A stretch of 64,000 bases of DNA from Eutrigla gurnardus. Lineage: Eukaryota; Chordata; Actinopteri; Perciformes; Triglidae. Positions within the stretch are counted from its first letter, which is position 1. The number at the start of each line of letters is the position of its first letter. The stretch covers positions 7,722,319 through 7,786,318 of the forward strand of contig OY741281.1 of NCBI GenBank assembly GCA_963514095.1. The letters are read 5' to 3'. The notes under the pieces are model-generated. The model saw only the letters and a program-made list of their open reading frames with translations. It was not told where the DNA came from and searched no databases. A program made the translations under genes and the position numbers. Positions 51,704 through 64,000 of the stretch are shown here, piece after piece.

Positions 51704-52494
51704 CTTCAGGAGGGTTCTCCTATGAGGGAAAAGCACACGGGTCACAGTTAGAAAAGAGCTGGTGGAGAACCTGCAGCATTACCTGAAACAGTAACATCTG
51801 TCAGGACACAAAAACCTACCTTTCTTTGGATTCTCAATTAAATAAACAACCTTGGTTACACTGAACAGACGTGTAACCGGATATTATGTACATTTCAAAG
51901 GCTGGTTTGAGCTCAAAGTCAATAAATCCCTGACAGAGAGTGTTATGTTGCACTGGATTCTTGACAACAAAAGACACAACCAACTCTCAGCAATGGCTTT
52001 ATGTGAAAGAGCTCATCTGCGGCTCAAAAGACTGGGTAAATAGTTATTTTTGGGATGGATCATTTGGATTTAACACACTGGAACTAGGTGCTGGATTTGA
52101 ACTTTTTGGAGCAGGACTTGATGTCATGGTGACATGTGGTTTCATTATTGGGATATTTAAAAAGCATATTAATCACTGACGCATTATGGTGTATATAGTA
52201 ACCACTAGCTTTCTATATCTGGCATATAAACCATGAGAATTGTATTCAGGGGTTATTAAATGCAATTAGATGAAGCAAGATTGTTTCTTTGCATGGAAAT
52301 GTGCAAAGTAAAGTTAGTCATAGCCAACAAACCTTTCAAGTAAAGGAAAGCACTGCTATATCCTACATAAAAACACCTCTAAACACACAGTTCATAAACG
52401 ACATAAGGGTGCCTGTTGCTCACAATTGTACATTAAAACTGAAAACACAGAAAACTAAAACCACAATAAAAGCAGAATAAATTGAAAGAAACTT

Positions 52495-52680
52495 ACATTT
52501 CTCTCTAAATGAGACCTGAAGCATTTGGGGGGGAAATAGCTGATCCATATCTGTGCAAAAGGTTAGCATGGAAGCGGTGTTGGTCCAGCCTGGCCTGGAC
52601 TGTGAGTGTAAACCACAGAGGAGGAGCTAACGCGAGCTAATCTCACTAGCAATTCCCCCCCCCCCTGCACCAGGGCCTGC
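52495..52680 (-). promoter_or_regulatory. candidate myo3a 5' UTR exon or proximal promoter
   Basis: A strong minus-strand donor GTAAGT begins at 52494, after AGAGAGAAAT. Either a small exon after TGCTTCAG or a longer first exon could end there. It lies about 780 bases upstream of the 51720 acceptor. No transcript evidence is available. Confidence 0.25.
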
Positions 52681-54130
52681 CATTGGAAACCATCTCTAAG
52701 CGATCGGAGATACGATGGGATTAGCAGGAATTAGCCACTGTTGCAGCGTGAGCCTTTCTCCAAATAGACGCCCATTCATACACAAGGAAAGCTGGTTAGA
52801 GGGCCTAAGTGCACAGAGCTGCAGCGGGCCACTCCTTTTATTATTAGCAGTTGTCACTTTATTTATTTTCAAGGTTATTTATCTAAATTAGTTGTGATTA
52901 TTGCCATGATATAAATCTGTTTGAGTCACTGTGAACAAAAATCACAGCAGAGGAACATAAAGCCGGCACACGTACAGTATTTTTGCAGAGATATTATCAG
53001 TCATTATCCATGCAGAGCAATTGGACTCCTCTACATGTGCATCGATGTGTAGGTAATTGCACTCGTGTTCGCCTAATGTACGGTGCCTAAGTAACCTGCA
53101 GACATCTTCAATAAAACATCGCTGCCTCTATATGTGAAAACAGACTGTGACACATGAGACGGCAGGGCGAAACCTAAGGACTCACATTGGACACCTCCAA
53201 CGGGAGCGCGGGCTACAAGGAAGTGACCCCGGCGGACAGACAGTGTGTGCCTGCCTGCGCTGGGTTATCTAACCTTGTCCAGCCGGGAGCACTGGCTGCT
53301 TGTCACTTTCTGTTAGCTGTTTAGGGATGTGGCGTTAACAGAAGTAGAATGATGTAGATGTATCTTTATATGTAGTTACTGATGTAGAGTATATGAATCT
53401 CTGAAAAAACGTCATTGTTTACCTTGAAAACAAGCAAAGAATTACATGCAAAACTGGAAATGTACTCCACGTTACTGACGTGTAAGTGGAGGTTTGGCCA
53501 CTCGAAGCTCTTTGAGGAAACAGAAGATCCTTTTTGCAAAAGGGGACACCGGCGTGGACTAATCTGTGACGCTGATGAGTGGGTTAAGGTTTCGGCTTAA
53601 CCTTGGCACAAGAAGGCTGCTGGTCTACAAGCCAGGATAATCTGGCTCGCTGGACACAGCAGAGTGAAAAATACTTTCACTTGGAGTGCATGACTTTTGT
53701 AAAAAAAAAAAAAAAAACAACAACAAAAAAAACTGTTGGTTTCTAATAGAAGATAAAAATACCTCAAGCACAAAATCCTATCTATTGTTTTGGTAAAAAC
53801 AATCATTTAAGTATTTCTACAACATCGCACTTCAGATCTAGGAAAAGTCATGTTTCAGATAAAAAAAAAAAAACAACAACCTTAAAAGGCAACAACAAAC
53901 CTCACCAGACAAATCTGGTTAGGATTTTACTGCTGCCAAAAAAGTCATAGTAACTATAAGCCACACCGCTCTGTATGGATTTAAATCTTGGCAAATGATT
54001 GCAATGCTCAATAATTATTTCATTGTTTATATTTACTGACCTTTGATGGATGATGGTGAGAGGGAGGTGAACGAACAGAGAAACATGGATGGTACAAAGC
54101 ATAGACTCAGACACATAGAAACATGGACAG

Positions 54131-54158
<28 letters not shown>
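54131..54158. repeat. (AC)n microsatellite
   Basis: Fourteen units in the myo3a 5' flank. Confidence 0.94.
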
Positions 54159-54162
<4 letters not shown>

Positions 54163-54310
54163 TGTATGCACAGGTAAACACACACTTGCAAAGAGCCACT
54201 CCCAACGTGTGCAAATAATGAATCCAAATGAAGCAGCCATGCTTTCACCCAGAGAAGCCAGTAGAATATGCACATCAATAGGTCAACCAATAGTCGCCGT
54301 CATACTTACT

Positions 54311-54720
54311 GTGTGCATTGACATGCTGGGGGATCAGTCGTGGATGACAGCATTAGCGAGCAGGAGCAAAGTGTAGTTCCTCCAAGTAACCCCCCTCTCT
54401 GCTATGTGTTATACATTAAGCACAAGCAGCGCTATGTCGCAGAGCAAACCAAAAGTTGATGTGCTCAGATAACTTGTTTGAGTATTTAGTTTGAGAGAGA
54501 GACTGATGGTGTCATGAATTCGCCCGCAGAAGACGAGCTAACAGCGGGCGGCGGGCGCAGCGAGGAGCGATCATGTGCAACAGGCCGTGACTGCGCCGGA
54601 GTGCTCGGCCTCTCGGCATCGTTCAGCGGTGTCCCATTACACGGCCACGGCCGGGAGAGAGAGACGCTGTGGGGCCGGAGCCAGAGCTGGACTGAGAGTT
54701 CAGTTCAGAGGCCCGTATGA
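54311..54720 (-). promoter_or_regulatory. candidate myo3a first exon and CpG-rich promoter
   Basis: CpG dinucleotides cluster at about 54522-54735 in otherwise AT-rich flank. On the minus strand a strong donor GTAAGTATG follows at 54310. A noncoding first exon spliced to the 51720 acceptor would fit. This is inference from composition and splice signals only. Confidence 0.3.
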
Positions 54721-54909
54721 TGGCGTCCGAAGCTCGGCTCAAATTATTTATTATTTATTTTTTTACATCAATAAATCATTGCCACTAGCTTTGAGGTATT
54801 TGTAAACAAGCCTGGCACTCTCCCTAAAGAACAATATCTGATGATTGGATGAAATGTCATCCCTACATCCAAAAAAACGTGTTGCATTTCCCCAACATAT
54901 ACTATTTCC

Positions 54910-55290
54910 ACATCTGTTTAGCTTGCTAACATGGAAACTATTGACAAGCTAACCACTATATCCACACATAAGAGCTGTTAGCAAGCTAAACGCGCTCTAA
55001 AACCACCATACACCTGTTTAGCATGCTAACACACGAGCTGTTATTAATCTGAACTACATCCACTTCCGTTTAGCATGCTAACACACGAGCTGTTATTAAT
55101 CTGAACTACATCTACATCCGTTTAGTATGCTAACAAACGAGCTGTTATTAATCTGAACTACACCCACATCCGTTTAGCATGCTAACACGCGAGCTATTAG
55201 CAAGACAAACCGCTGTTTCCGCACCATTTAGCTTCGCGCGAGCCGTTAGCATGCTAACCTGCTAGCTAAACCACTAGCATTATTTCACCA
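54910..55290. repeat. 52-bp tandem repeat built on palindrome TTAGCATGCTAA
   Basis: Three clear 52-bp copies begin at 55016, 55068 and 55120, with a partial fourth at 55172. More diverged GCTAAC/GAGCTGTTA blocks extend to about 54910 and 55290. Each copy starts GTTTAGCATGCTAACA. Confidence 0.88.
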
Positions 55291-57426
55291 CCAGCTAAAC
55301 TGCGTTTCAACACCTTGTACTATGCATTTACTAATGACAATTATAACATGAATAAAATGTCTCTATACAAGTTAAGTGAAAAAACGGTGCATTTAACTAA
55401 AAAATATAATATATATAATATAATGTAAGTAAGGGATGTTGTCGTCTATAATTTTAAGATTATTAATACTTATAACATAATCTAAAAAAAAATGCATCCT
55501 CTATCCACCTCTTCATGTTGAAAAGTGATATTTTATGCTGCTGTAACTTTCACTGCACATTATTGATTCTACTCAAACTGTCAGAAACGAATTGCTCAAG
55601 CAGTGAAGCTGTTAATTTTATCATGCAAAGGAACAGATGGCGCAGTGATTGTTTTCCCCTAAATACTCAGAGGCATGTATCCATCAGAGAGAAAGAGAGA
55701 GAGAGAGAAATGTTGTATAAAAAAGCAGTAAAAACTATTCATATATGTATAATAATAACAAAACTCAGGGTACTTGATGTTATTCTTTAGAATTAAAAAT
55801 GAAAAGGTACATTTAGTCATTTTCTGTTGTTTACTATAAGTATTAATATGCAGTGATTATTGTCAGACATGCACTGAACCTCTCAGATCTCTCTTGCTGA
55901 GACAGTCCAGTCCCTTCCACTGAAAGCCAACCCCACTCCAGTTGGTCAGTCTGTTGAAGTCACCTTTCAGGTCTGTACAGTACGGTGGAACATGACTCCA
56001 ATTTGCCAGAAAGGGTAGCAAGTTGAACTCTTATGGAGAACTCAGCTGAAATATTGATGGCAGCTGCTTGATTATCACCTCAGGATAACTAATATGACTG
56101 CCCCTGCTGTGCTTTTTGCCCTTTACCACCAGACTGTGACAGGAAGAGCTAACACACAGTTTTATTGTGTTTGTCTATTTTTTTTAAACTCAGAATGAGT
56201 TTTTATTTTCGATGAAAAGAAGAAGAAAGAGGAGAAGAATGTAATTTTTCATTTATAAAATAGGAACTGCAATAGTTCCAGTAGCTTTGGCCGTATACAG
56301 CCTCATCAATCAGCTGGCTTTGGGGCCCCTGGTGTTAGTCAATAATAAATCTGGGGGCCATTGATGTCTCTGTCCATTACAGACACCCTGTGAATCTCCG
56401 CTCTCTCTCTTCACCCCCGCCTCCTACCAATAACCCCCCCCTCGCTCTCCATCTGGGAGGGACCCTGCGTGGTCAACGTGGAGACTTAAGTGTGGCTCCC
56501 TCGAGCTCGTCCTCCAGGCTTGAAACGGCGGCGGCAAACCAACCTCATTTCCTGCTCCGCTGCTTTACAAATGGCTCGTGGAAGCTGAACCAAGACCGTG
56601 GAGGGGGGGGATGCACTGATGGCCATAATAGCCGTATGATTAGAGCGGGCAAAGGTCCAGCTCAGCGTGCAGACTGGACACACCTCCCCACTCCCTGCCT
56701 CGCTATTTAGACCAGATTGTGAACAGAAAAATACAAATGATGGAAGATTTCTGCAAAAACAAAATGATCATTTTCAAAATTATTGCTTTTTTTGTCCTCT
56801 TTCATTCTCAAAATTGCTCAAAATTCATGCAAACTGTAGCCTCTTGGCCTTGCTGCTTCCTGCACACAATTGAGAAAAGTCTGCCTCTCTTTGCCACATA
56901 TGAAATACTGGATGAGAACCCCCACGTGCAAAATGTGTGACGTGTTCCATAAGCAGTTAATAGGCTTAATTTCCTGACAGGTAACCTACATAGTGCTGCA
57001 CCGCACCGATCAGCCGCTACAGTCTCAACACTGAAGAATCATCCTCTCCGACTGACACTACCCATGAGATATCTCATCTTATGAACCACATGAGATGGCT
57101 GCGTGATCGAATAATCCTCCTCACATTCCGTACATCCTCCTGCTTTGATGTGCTTATTTTAGTCTTCTCATTTCATGCATGTTGACCGAATAAAAGCCCA
57201 ATAATTCACAGCGTTTTCTACCGAATCAAGAGCAGTGGATTTGTGGCTAGATAATGTTATCTATTTACATAGAGTATAAATAAAAGAATACGTTTTGTTG
57301 GTGATAATTATGATGGAAATCTCAACAAACTTTGGTCAAACACAAAAACAAATACAATCTGGGAGCATAGAAGCTGGTTTCCTTTCCTTTTGGTAACATA
57401 TCTATCGGAGTGACACGGATTTTGTT

Positions 57427-57428
<2 letters not shown>

Positions 57429-57462
<34 letters not shown>
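57429..57462. repeat. (TAA)n microsatellite
   Basis: About 11 trinucleotide units in the myo3a 5' flank. Confidence 0.94.
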
Positions 57463-58884
57463 TTCCCAGATGAACATCAAATCAAAAAGCCAGATGCTTA
57501 AATATAAAAGGTTACCTTTAGCTGTCTTACCTGAAATTAAAGTGGCTGTTTTCAAACGCAACTCCACCGACGACTCATTTGTGAAAATGTGTGAGGATTC
57601 AGAACAATGTAAGTGGTTGAAGGACAATTATGTTGTTGAAAATTAAGTGGCACTGGAATGACAAGTCATTCAGCCTCTTCTCGCCCACTCGCTGATGCCC
57701 TGCCTGTGTTGTTATTATCAACATCTCTGCATTGTGTCATAAACTAAGTAAATCTTCTCGGAATTTGGAGAAAAGTAATTAACAATCCACATGAAAAGCA
57801 TAAACCCGGGTGGTATAATTGCATTACATTTCATCAAAAGGCTACGAAATGTACGCTCGAGAATCAATTTTCTTGGCGGAATTGGCTTCACACTGCACAG
57901 AGAAAGACAGATTGGCACTTCCTGTATTCCTTCGGGCCGAGCCGGTTTGCTTTAGAAAGCGGATGAACAATCTGCTGCAGTGGTGATACACTGGCTTTGA
58001 AGGCCAAGCTGCAGTTCATGAAGGTTGATTGATTTGATTGATAAGGGAATTGATTCACACAGTCTCTCTCTCCCTCTGTGAGTGTGTGCACATGTGGGAA
58101 TCGATACCCCGCCTCCAATCAGCCCCAACCGACTGGACGCCGCTCTGCCCTTACCGCCATCACAAGGTTAATTCTAGCCTGAATTACTTCACTGTGGTTT
58201 TATCTTCCTCATCTTATCCTGCAGTCTTCAAAACCACATGTAAATACCGTGCATGTCCTAGACTGACCTACGTGGGCTGAATGTTGTCAATCACAGCCCT
58301 CAATGCTGTTAAAACAATCCATACACACAGTACGTGTGTGTCCTCGTACTGGAGAGTGGAATAACAGCAAAGTGTGGGGGCACAATCAGGCCAAATCAGA
58401 GATTTTCAAGGAGATTTTGACTGATTGTTGATGCCTCCGTGATGCAGATCGGCGGACGGCTGGCTGGGCCCCTGCAGCACCCGGAAGACTGATTGAATAA
58501 GGCTACTGATGAGGCTATTGTGGCTGTAGGTACGTGGCGTGAATGCCTGACAGGACTGCGGCCGTCGTCAATGACTGGCTGCCATTGTGGCGATCCGCTG
58601 GGCCGTGACTTCCCCAGCTGGGGTGTGTGTAGCATATCACGAGCCACTTAAATGAGCGTTGGGATTGTGCAGCTGATAGAAGGGTCATTAGGATATCAGT
58701 GGCTCGACCGTATACATGCACAACACTCACAACACCTTTTTTTCACGTTTAAAAGAGCATTTTGGGACATTTTTCGCTGCACTTTACTGCTGTTTGGTGG
58801 AGCAGTTAAATAAAAAGTCAATCATTTGTATTCTCGTCTATTTTCCCTTTTTTTCTTCTTTTGAGCAGAGGACCATACAGTCGA

Positions 58885-58985
58885 ACACATTTAACCTTGT
58901 TACATGTTAACCTTACATCATTAGGATGCATCATCTGGGAACCGTGAACATGATAACAAAGTTTCGTGGCAAAGAATGAAATATT
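58885..58985. repeat. fragment of a teleost dispersed repeat
   Basis: CATTAGGATGCATCATCTGG then GAACCGTGAACATGATAACA and TTTCGTGGCAA resemble the second half of the element at 26640-27005. It is short and diverged. Confidence 0.35.
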
Positions 58986-59795
58986 TGCGTCTGGCCCTGG
59001 AGATTGTTTTTAAAGAATACCTCTTGCACAGGTAATCCAGTCAGTAAGTGCATGAAACACATGAACAATCTGATTTTGACCTTTTCCCGCCTCCTCCCCT
59101 GCCGGCCCACATCAAGTACAATCACGACTCATCACATGAGACTGAACCGTCCCAACAGTGACTCACCATCAAAGAGTTTGTCCTCCCCCCCCAGTGGAGA
59201 GGAGTTGTATAACATGCTGCTCGAAATGCCCTCTGTTGCTCTTCAGTGTTCATTTCTCTGCACGGATTTTATGAGTACGTACGTCCGTGTGTTTTCAGCC
59301 TCGTCCTTGTAAAAGATGTGGTGTTTTTCAGGGGCTTAAAATAGGAGAGTTCACGGTCAAAAACTGTAGACTGCCTCAGCTTGTGCTGGATCAACAACCG
59401 ATGCAAAATACTTAAATACGTGTTGACTTTAAGTGCTTCCTCTTGAGTTTCCCTTTCCTCAGCTTTAGTCTGTCGTGCTGGAATTCCCATATTGAACACT
59501 CTGATTAAACTGAATCGGCTTTGGCTCCATACGGCTGCAGTACATGGTTTGCAAAGTTGAGCTAAAGGAGGAGGGACGAGCAAAGCGTGAGGACTGACAG
59601 AGTCATTGGGAAACCCAGCACGGTGTAATTAACGTCGGTTATCGTAATAGAGGTCATAGAAGAGAGTACACAGAAAACCCCAGCATCCCTTAATCTCCCA
59701 GAATCCCTCCTTCCCAGAATTTAAACAGAAATACAACCAGACCAGACCTCAGATCATTTTTAGAAACATTCCAACGCATAAGCTCCAGCTCCTAG

Positions 59796-59842
<47 letters not shown>
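59796..59842. repeat. (TTA)n microsatellite
   Basis: About 15 uninterrupted trinucleotide units. Confidence 0.95.
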
Positions 59843-60218
59843 GGCAGACAGTAAAAGCATTTCTGCCAAACCTCCCATCAGTCTGCACACTGATAATGCG
59901 ACAGCTCTGTTGTCACATTATCAGTTAATGTCCAGTAGCATTTTAGTCATTTCGCTCCTCCACTCTCCCAGTTTCCCCCCTCTTTACTTTCATGACTGAA
60001 TCAGGAAATAGACACCACCGCTGTGACGATGCATACGCATAAATACTTAGGTGTTTGGGTCACAATTAAACAATTCATCCCTGGTTGTTGGCGAATACTC
60101 TGGAACACATTGTGAGGCGTTCTTCTACCTCCAGTCCCCTTCAAATGATTTTTCCTTTTTTTGTGCCAAAGATGTCTGATTTGTCCTGCGTCACCAACCG
60201 ACTAACCAACAGGATTTG

Positions 60219-60257
60219 AGGGTGGGTTCGGGGGGGTTGGGGGGTTGGGGAGGGGGT
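60219..60257 (+). other. G-quadruplex-prone tract
   Basis: Five or more runs of three to seven G separated by T/TTC/TT/A loops on the plus strand meet the usual G4 motif. It lies in the myo3a 5' flank with no gene attached. Confidence 0.75.
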
Positions 60258-62221
60258 GCTTCATGCTGTCATCTTGCGTATCCTTCCTCGTCACATCCCA
60301 TCATCTCCTCTGTGACCAAATGCTGCGTTCATGGACATAGCTGTCACATGAGTTTGCTCGTTTCTGGGGAGGAGACAGACAAAGACACGTTTTCACAGAT
60401 GGAGTTATTTTTCTTTTTTTTCTCCCTCTCTCCACTGGTTGCCTTGGAGGTTGTCAGAAAATATTAAGATTTGGAATATTTCCACAAAATATATACAATA
60501 CAAGTTGGTCAGATATTATACAACATTTACCAGCCTACACCAGAACCATTCATCATTTCTTTTTGCTCTTTCATCTCCCACAAGACACCACTGTCAGTCT
60601 GAGGACACCTGGGGGGCACAAAGCAAAAAAAAACAGTCAGTTCCTCTGACCCTGAAAATAGAGGTTGCACCAGCTTTACATATTTCCAACCTGCAGAGAG
60701 ACGAGGCCACGCAGGTACAGAGCGATGGATCAACTCTAGTGCAGACGCTGTGAACGTGATAGCACTTGCTCGGGGATGTGGCTCATGCGTCGTGGCCGAG
60801 TGCAGCCATCTTGTCTTTCCAAGAACTAAATCACCATGACGGCAAATCATGACTATGGACGACATGATGTCCCCCCCACCCCCGCTGGATCTCACCGTCT
60901 TTGCTGGGTTTGTGCTCAAAAGGGGGGGAGATGAGGTTTGGTTTATAGGGTCCTGTTTGCTGGATTCCCCCACCAGAATACATTATGCCCCCCCTCCTCC
61001 CCTCCCTCCTACATTTAAGCTTGAGACTATTATCCAGCAGCCCCCCAGTAAGTTCTTATCAGTGGCAGCCAGATGGAGAGCACACCAGCAATACCTCAAG
61101 ACTTGTTGATGGAGCTGTGCTGGCAGAAACGCTGTCATTGTAGGGAGGTTCTGTGGTTCCAGATTAGCATCGACTCCATTTTTATAATTGCCAGGAAAAA
61201 AGTCTCATCAATGAGTATTATTTAATTGGTCAACATTTTGTTTAAACATCTATGTTAAGACTTACACTGGAGTGGAAGCCTGTTAACCCATCAGACCGGA
61301 TCTAATCAGCACACTGTGCATCCGGGGGAGGGGGGGTGCATGATGCGTCTGGCCACAAACAATAGTACACGACGAGAGTGAACTGGATGCAACACTGTCC
61401 TCTAGTGCCGCTCACCGCGAGCAGCTCTGGGCAGCTCCACGCAGACGCAGCCCTGCTGTTATCCAGCGGTCTCGTGCAGTAAATGAGCACGTGGATCAGA
61501 CAGCAGCTCGAAGACCGAAAACATGTCAGAGTGTGTTTTCATTCCCAGAGTACGAAACCACGCTGCCGCGTACACAAAGGCTGTTGTTGACGGTCATCTG
61601 CAGAAAAAAAAAGGACAAGAATAGACGCCCACCAGTACGCAGATGCCAGCCCCCCGCCTCAATTCTACCACAGGGGGAAATACCCATAATGCACCACTTG
61701 ATGCTTTTGTACTGAACTGGTGTGCTGTGACCAGTGCTCTGACCCACTTTTTTCCCCACCCAGCAGCGAGCAGGTTATTTTAAGATTTCATTAGCTGGAA
61801 GACCAAGGGCGAAAGAAAGGTGAAGTCACATCAACAGAAATGCCAAATGATACGGCACTAAAATAAAAATCTGCAGGGCAAACAAACCTAAAGAGATGCC
61901 AACGAAACTGGTTCCTCAACATCAATAATTGTGGAAAAAGTGACATTACACTTTTTCAAGCTAACTATTTTCCCGCAGAGAGCATACAATCAACTGCTCA
62001 AGTCGGAGGTCTTTTGCTCCATTGCCGGCCTTGTAATCCTTTATATAATGTGTCTGAGGCAGCAGGTAGTGTAACAAAACGTGACCCCGGCCCATTTGCC
62101 TCACCAGTTCAAGCTCATTTGACTTGCATCATTAAGAGGCTGATGGGTGGTTATTACAAGCTCCTCTCTGTGAGAACATCCAGATGCTCTTTTTGTCAAG
62201 GTCGGGATCAAAGCTGGACAG

Positions 62222-62250
62222 AGGGGAGGAGGAGGAGGAGGAGGAGGGGG
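62222..62250. repeat. (GGA)n repeat
   Basis: About eight GGA units in the myo3a 5' flank. Confidence 0.88.
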
Positions 62251-63686
62251 CTGATTTTGTACCAGTCAGGCACTTGGAGCCTCCGCAATGACGTGTCACC
62301 TGCACCCAGCAACGCTCCAAAATGGAGTCCCAGCTGGCCCCAAACCAGTGTGAGTCAAAAGGCCGGGGGAGGAGGAGAGAATGCTTCAGGCTCGATTAGG
62401 CCCTCATCCTATCTCCATCCTCAGCTCTGAGCTCCATCACCCTGAGTCATTAACACCAAATCCACAGCTGCCACTGAGTATTAGCAAGTGGGCTGCTTTT
62501 TGCTGCCCTTTTTTTTTTAACTTATATACCTTGATAACATCCTGTATTACTCCCAGCATCCATTTTCTGTTTTGGATTTGCAGAAAAGGTTCGTGCCGGG
62601 AGACGACGAGAACAGAACTGACGTTTTCATGCCTGAGGAGGCGGGAAGACGCGAGTGCTGGCAGAGAGCTATGCACCCCGCCCTTTTCTACCTCATGCAG
62701 CCGAGCGGACCAGCATGCACCTGCCCCCTCAGGCTGCAAACAGGCTGAGAGGAACTTGAGGTGGCTTCTGCTGGCATGGAACCCAGCTTTTTTGGGGGGG
62801 GGTTTGTTAGTTTGGGGTGGGCAGATGAGACAGACAGAAAGAATGACGGAGAAGTGATGGAAAAAGAGAAATAACTGAATGAGTTCACTACAGGAGAGGG
62901 CGGGGGGTTATGGACGGACAGATTGGGATGTAATAGTGATAGCAGATAGCCAGCGTGTGAATGGGAGTGACAGTGACAGAGTCCCATGCAAAGACAAACA
63001 GCCTGGGTGCAGCCCCCCCCTGTAATGGCTTTGCACGAGTAATTTGTCACTCCATGTGGAAAGCAAACAGCAGGGTAGGCAATGGCAACACTTTGCGCTG
63101 ACACTTACCATCGCCCAAGGATGTCTTGGCAAGCGTTTCCATCTGTCTGCACAACTGGTGCGGCCCTCTCCTCTGGTCGAGAGACGGAGTAAGAACATGC
63201 CTCCCAGAGCAGTTGTGCTGAATTGCATTATGATGTGATATGATTGGTTGTTGATGCGATGCAGCTGTTCTTAAAAACAAATGCAACATAACTCACTGGA
63301 ACCTCTATGATCAAACAGTGTCTTCATTTGTTGGCAGTTCAGAAACGTTAACATTTACAGCATAAAAAAAAACACGGGATCATGTCATCCAAATTATTTT
63401 CTATGAACAGGAACTTAACAGCACCAACAAAAATATGCTGCTGGAAAATGGAAAATTGACTATCCACCATTTTGGAGTGAATGACAAGAGGTGTTATTAG
63501 TAAATAATCCAATATGAATGCACTGCCATCTTGTGGTTGTAATGAACACTACACCCACTTCTGCTCTGAAACAATTCAAACAAATCAGTGACAGCAGCGT
63601 CATAAAAACCTTTTTTTATGTCTATAATCAAGTAGAAAATATATGTCCTAAATGTGTATTCATATATACTGAAATACATATACTGG

Positions 63687-63687
63687 A

Positions 63688-63720
<33 letters not shown>

Positions 63721-63740
63721 TATTATAATAATAATAATAA
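63687..63740. repeat. (AAT)n microsatellite
   Basis: About 17 units with one small interruption at 63721-63726. Confidence 0.94.
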
Positions 63741-63924
63741 ACATTTTGTTCCCTTTGGGACATAAATCAAAAATTAAAAACCCAGCAGTTCAGATAAAAA
63801 CAAAGCAAAATCTTTTTTTTGAAGGCATTATGTTTTACCCTGCTCCATGCAATAAAAATAATCATCAACCTATTAAAATGCTCTCCGCAGCGCCCCCCAG
63901 CTGCTGCAGGTGAGAATGCATCAC

Positions 63925-63999
63925 CCTCTGCCTTTTCCCTGAGATGGGCAGGAGCTCGCCACTAGCTTTCATATGGTCTATTTTCCGGGACAGGTCGGC
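63925..63999 (-). CDS. possible partial exon of an unidentified gene at right edge
   Basis: On the minus strand the frame reads ADLSRKIDHMKASGELLPIS then GKRQR, followed by a possible donor GTGATG at 63924. Composition and codon pattern look coding. The frame stays open to about 63861 without the splice. I cannot name the protein, and the exon start is outside the window. It could be chance. Confidence 0.25.
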
Positions 64000-64000
64000 G

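Larger units (their letters stand above)
55300..63680. other. distal myo3a 5' flank, no supported gene
   Basis: Apart from the simple repeats listed, I see no exon chain, no recognisable protein and no RNA gene on either strand. The frames present are short and low-complexity (proline or glycine runs) or lack splice context. Gpr158, the human upstream neighbour, is not recognised here. Confidence 0.5.

Noticed and set aside
56390..56710. Proline/serine-rich plus-strand frame of 106 codons
   Set aside because: Low-complexity composition, no homology recognised, no splice context.
60849..61109. Plus-strand frame beginning MTMDDMMSPPPP
   Set aside because: Short, C-rich low-complexity sequence without domain or exon signals.

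Overview
The window is vertebrate nuclear DNA, almost certainly from a teleost and probably a percomorph. Exons are short with GT-AG borders, (CA)n arrays are dense, and there are several dispersed repeats of a kind common in percomorph genomes. No prokaryotic operon, phage or CRISPR structure is visible. The window holds two genes, both on the minus strand and in the same order as human MYO3A-GAD2 on chromosome 10p12.

Positions 1-9011 hold gad2 (glutamate decarboxylase 65), with 15 of an expected 16 coding exons. The N-terminus is complete and the last ~57 codons lie to the left of position 1. Exon phases join without a break to give 528 residues. The PLP lysine falls at residue 396, the human GAD65 position.

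Positions 9012-11151 are a gap of about 2.1 kb holding the CpG-rich gad2 5' flank and the myo3a 3' UTR. Positions 11152-51703 hold a complete myo3a CDS in 34 exons, giving about 1,789 residues. In order these encode an N-terminal Ste20-like kinase, a myosin motor, four neck IQ motifs, and an unusually long 1,243-bp tail exon with five more IQ motifs. The tail ends in a 3THDI-like segment and a C-terminal 3THDII actin-binding peptide. Human MYO3A is 1,616 residues, and most of the extra length is in the IQ-rich tail.

Positions 51720-64000 are the myo3a 5' flank. I see no convincing protein gene there. There are two candidate 5' UTR exons, a tandem repeat built on a palindrome, simple repeats and a G-quadruplex-prone tract. 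An open frame runs off the right edge and could be an exon of an unidentified upstream gene.

The two products act in different places. GAD65 makes GABA at synaptic terminals. Myosin IIIA is a kinase-motor of photoreceptor calycal processes and hair-cell stereocilia tips. The linkage is an old shared arrangement (MYO3B and GAD1 are also neighbours in human), not a metabolic unit. I found no undescribed biological system. The most notable items are the IQ-expanded Myo3a tail, a probable GC-AG intron in gad2, a ~1.1-kb 21-bp minisatellite in a myo3a intron, and several foldback or palindromic elements.
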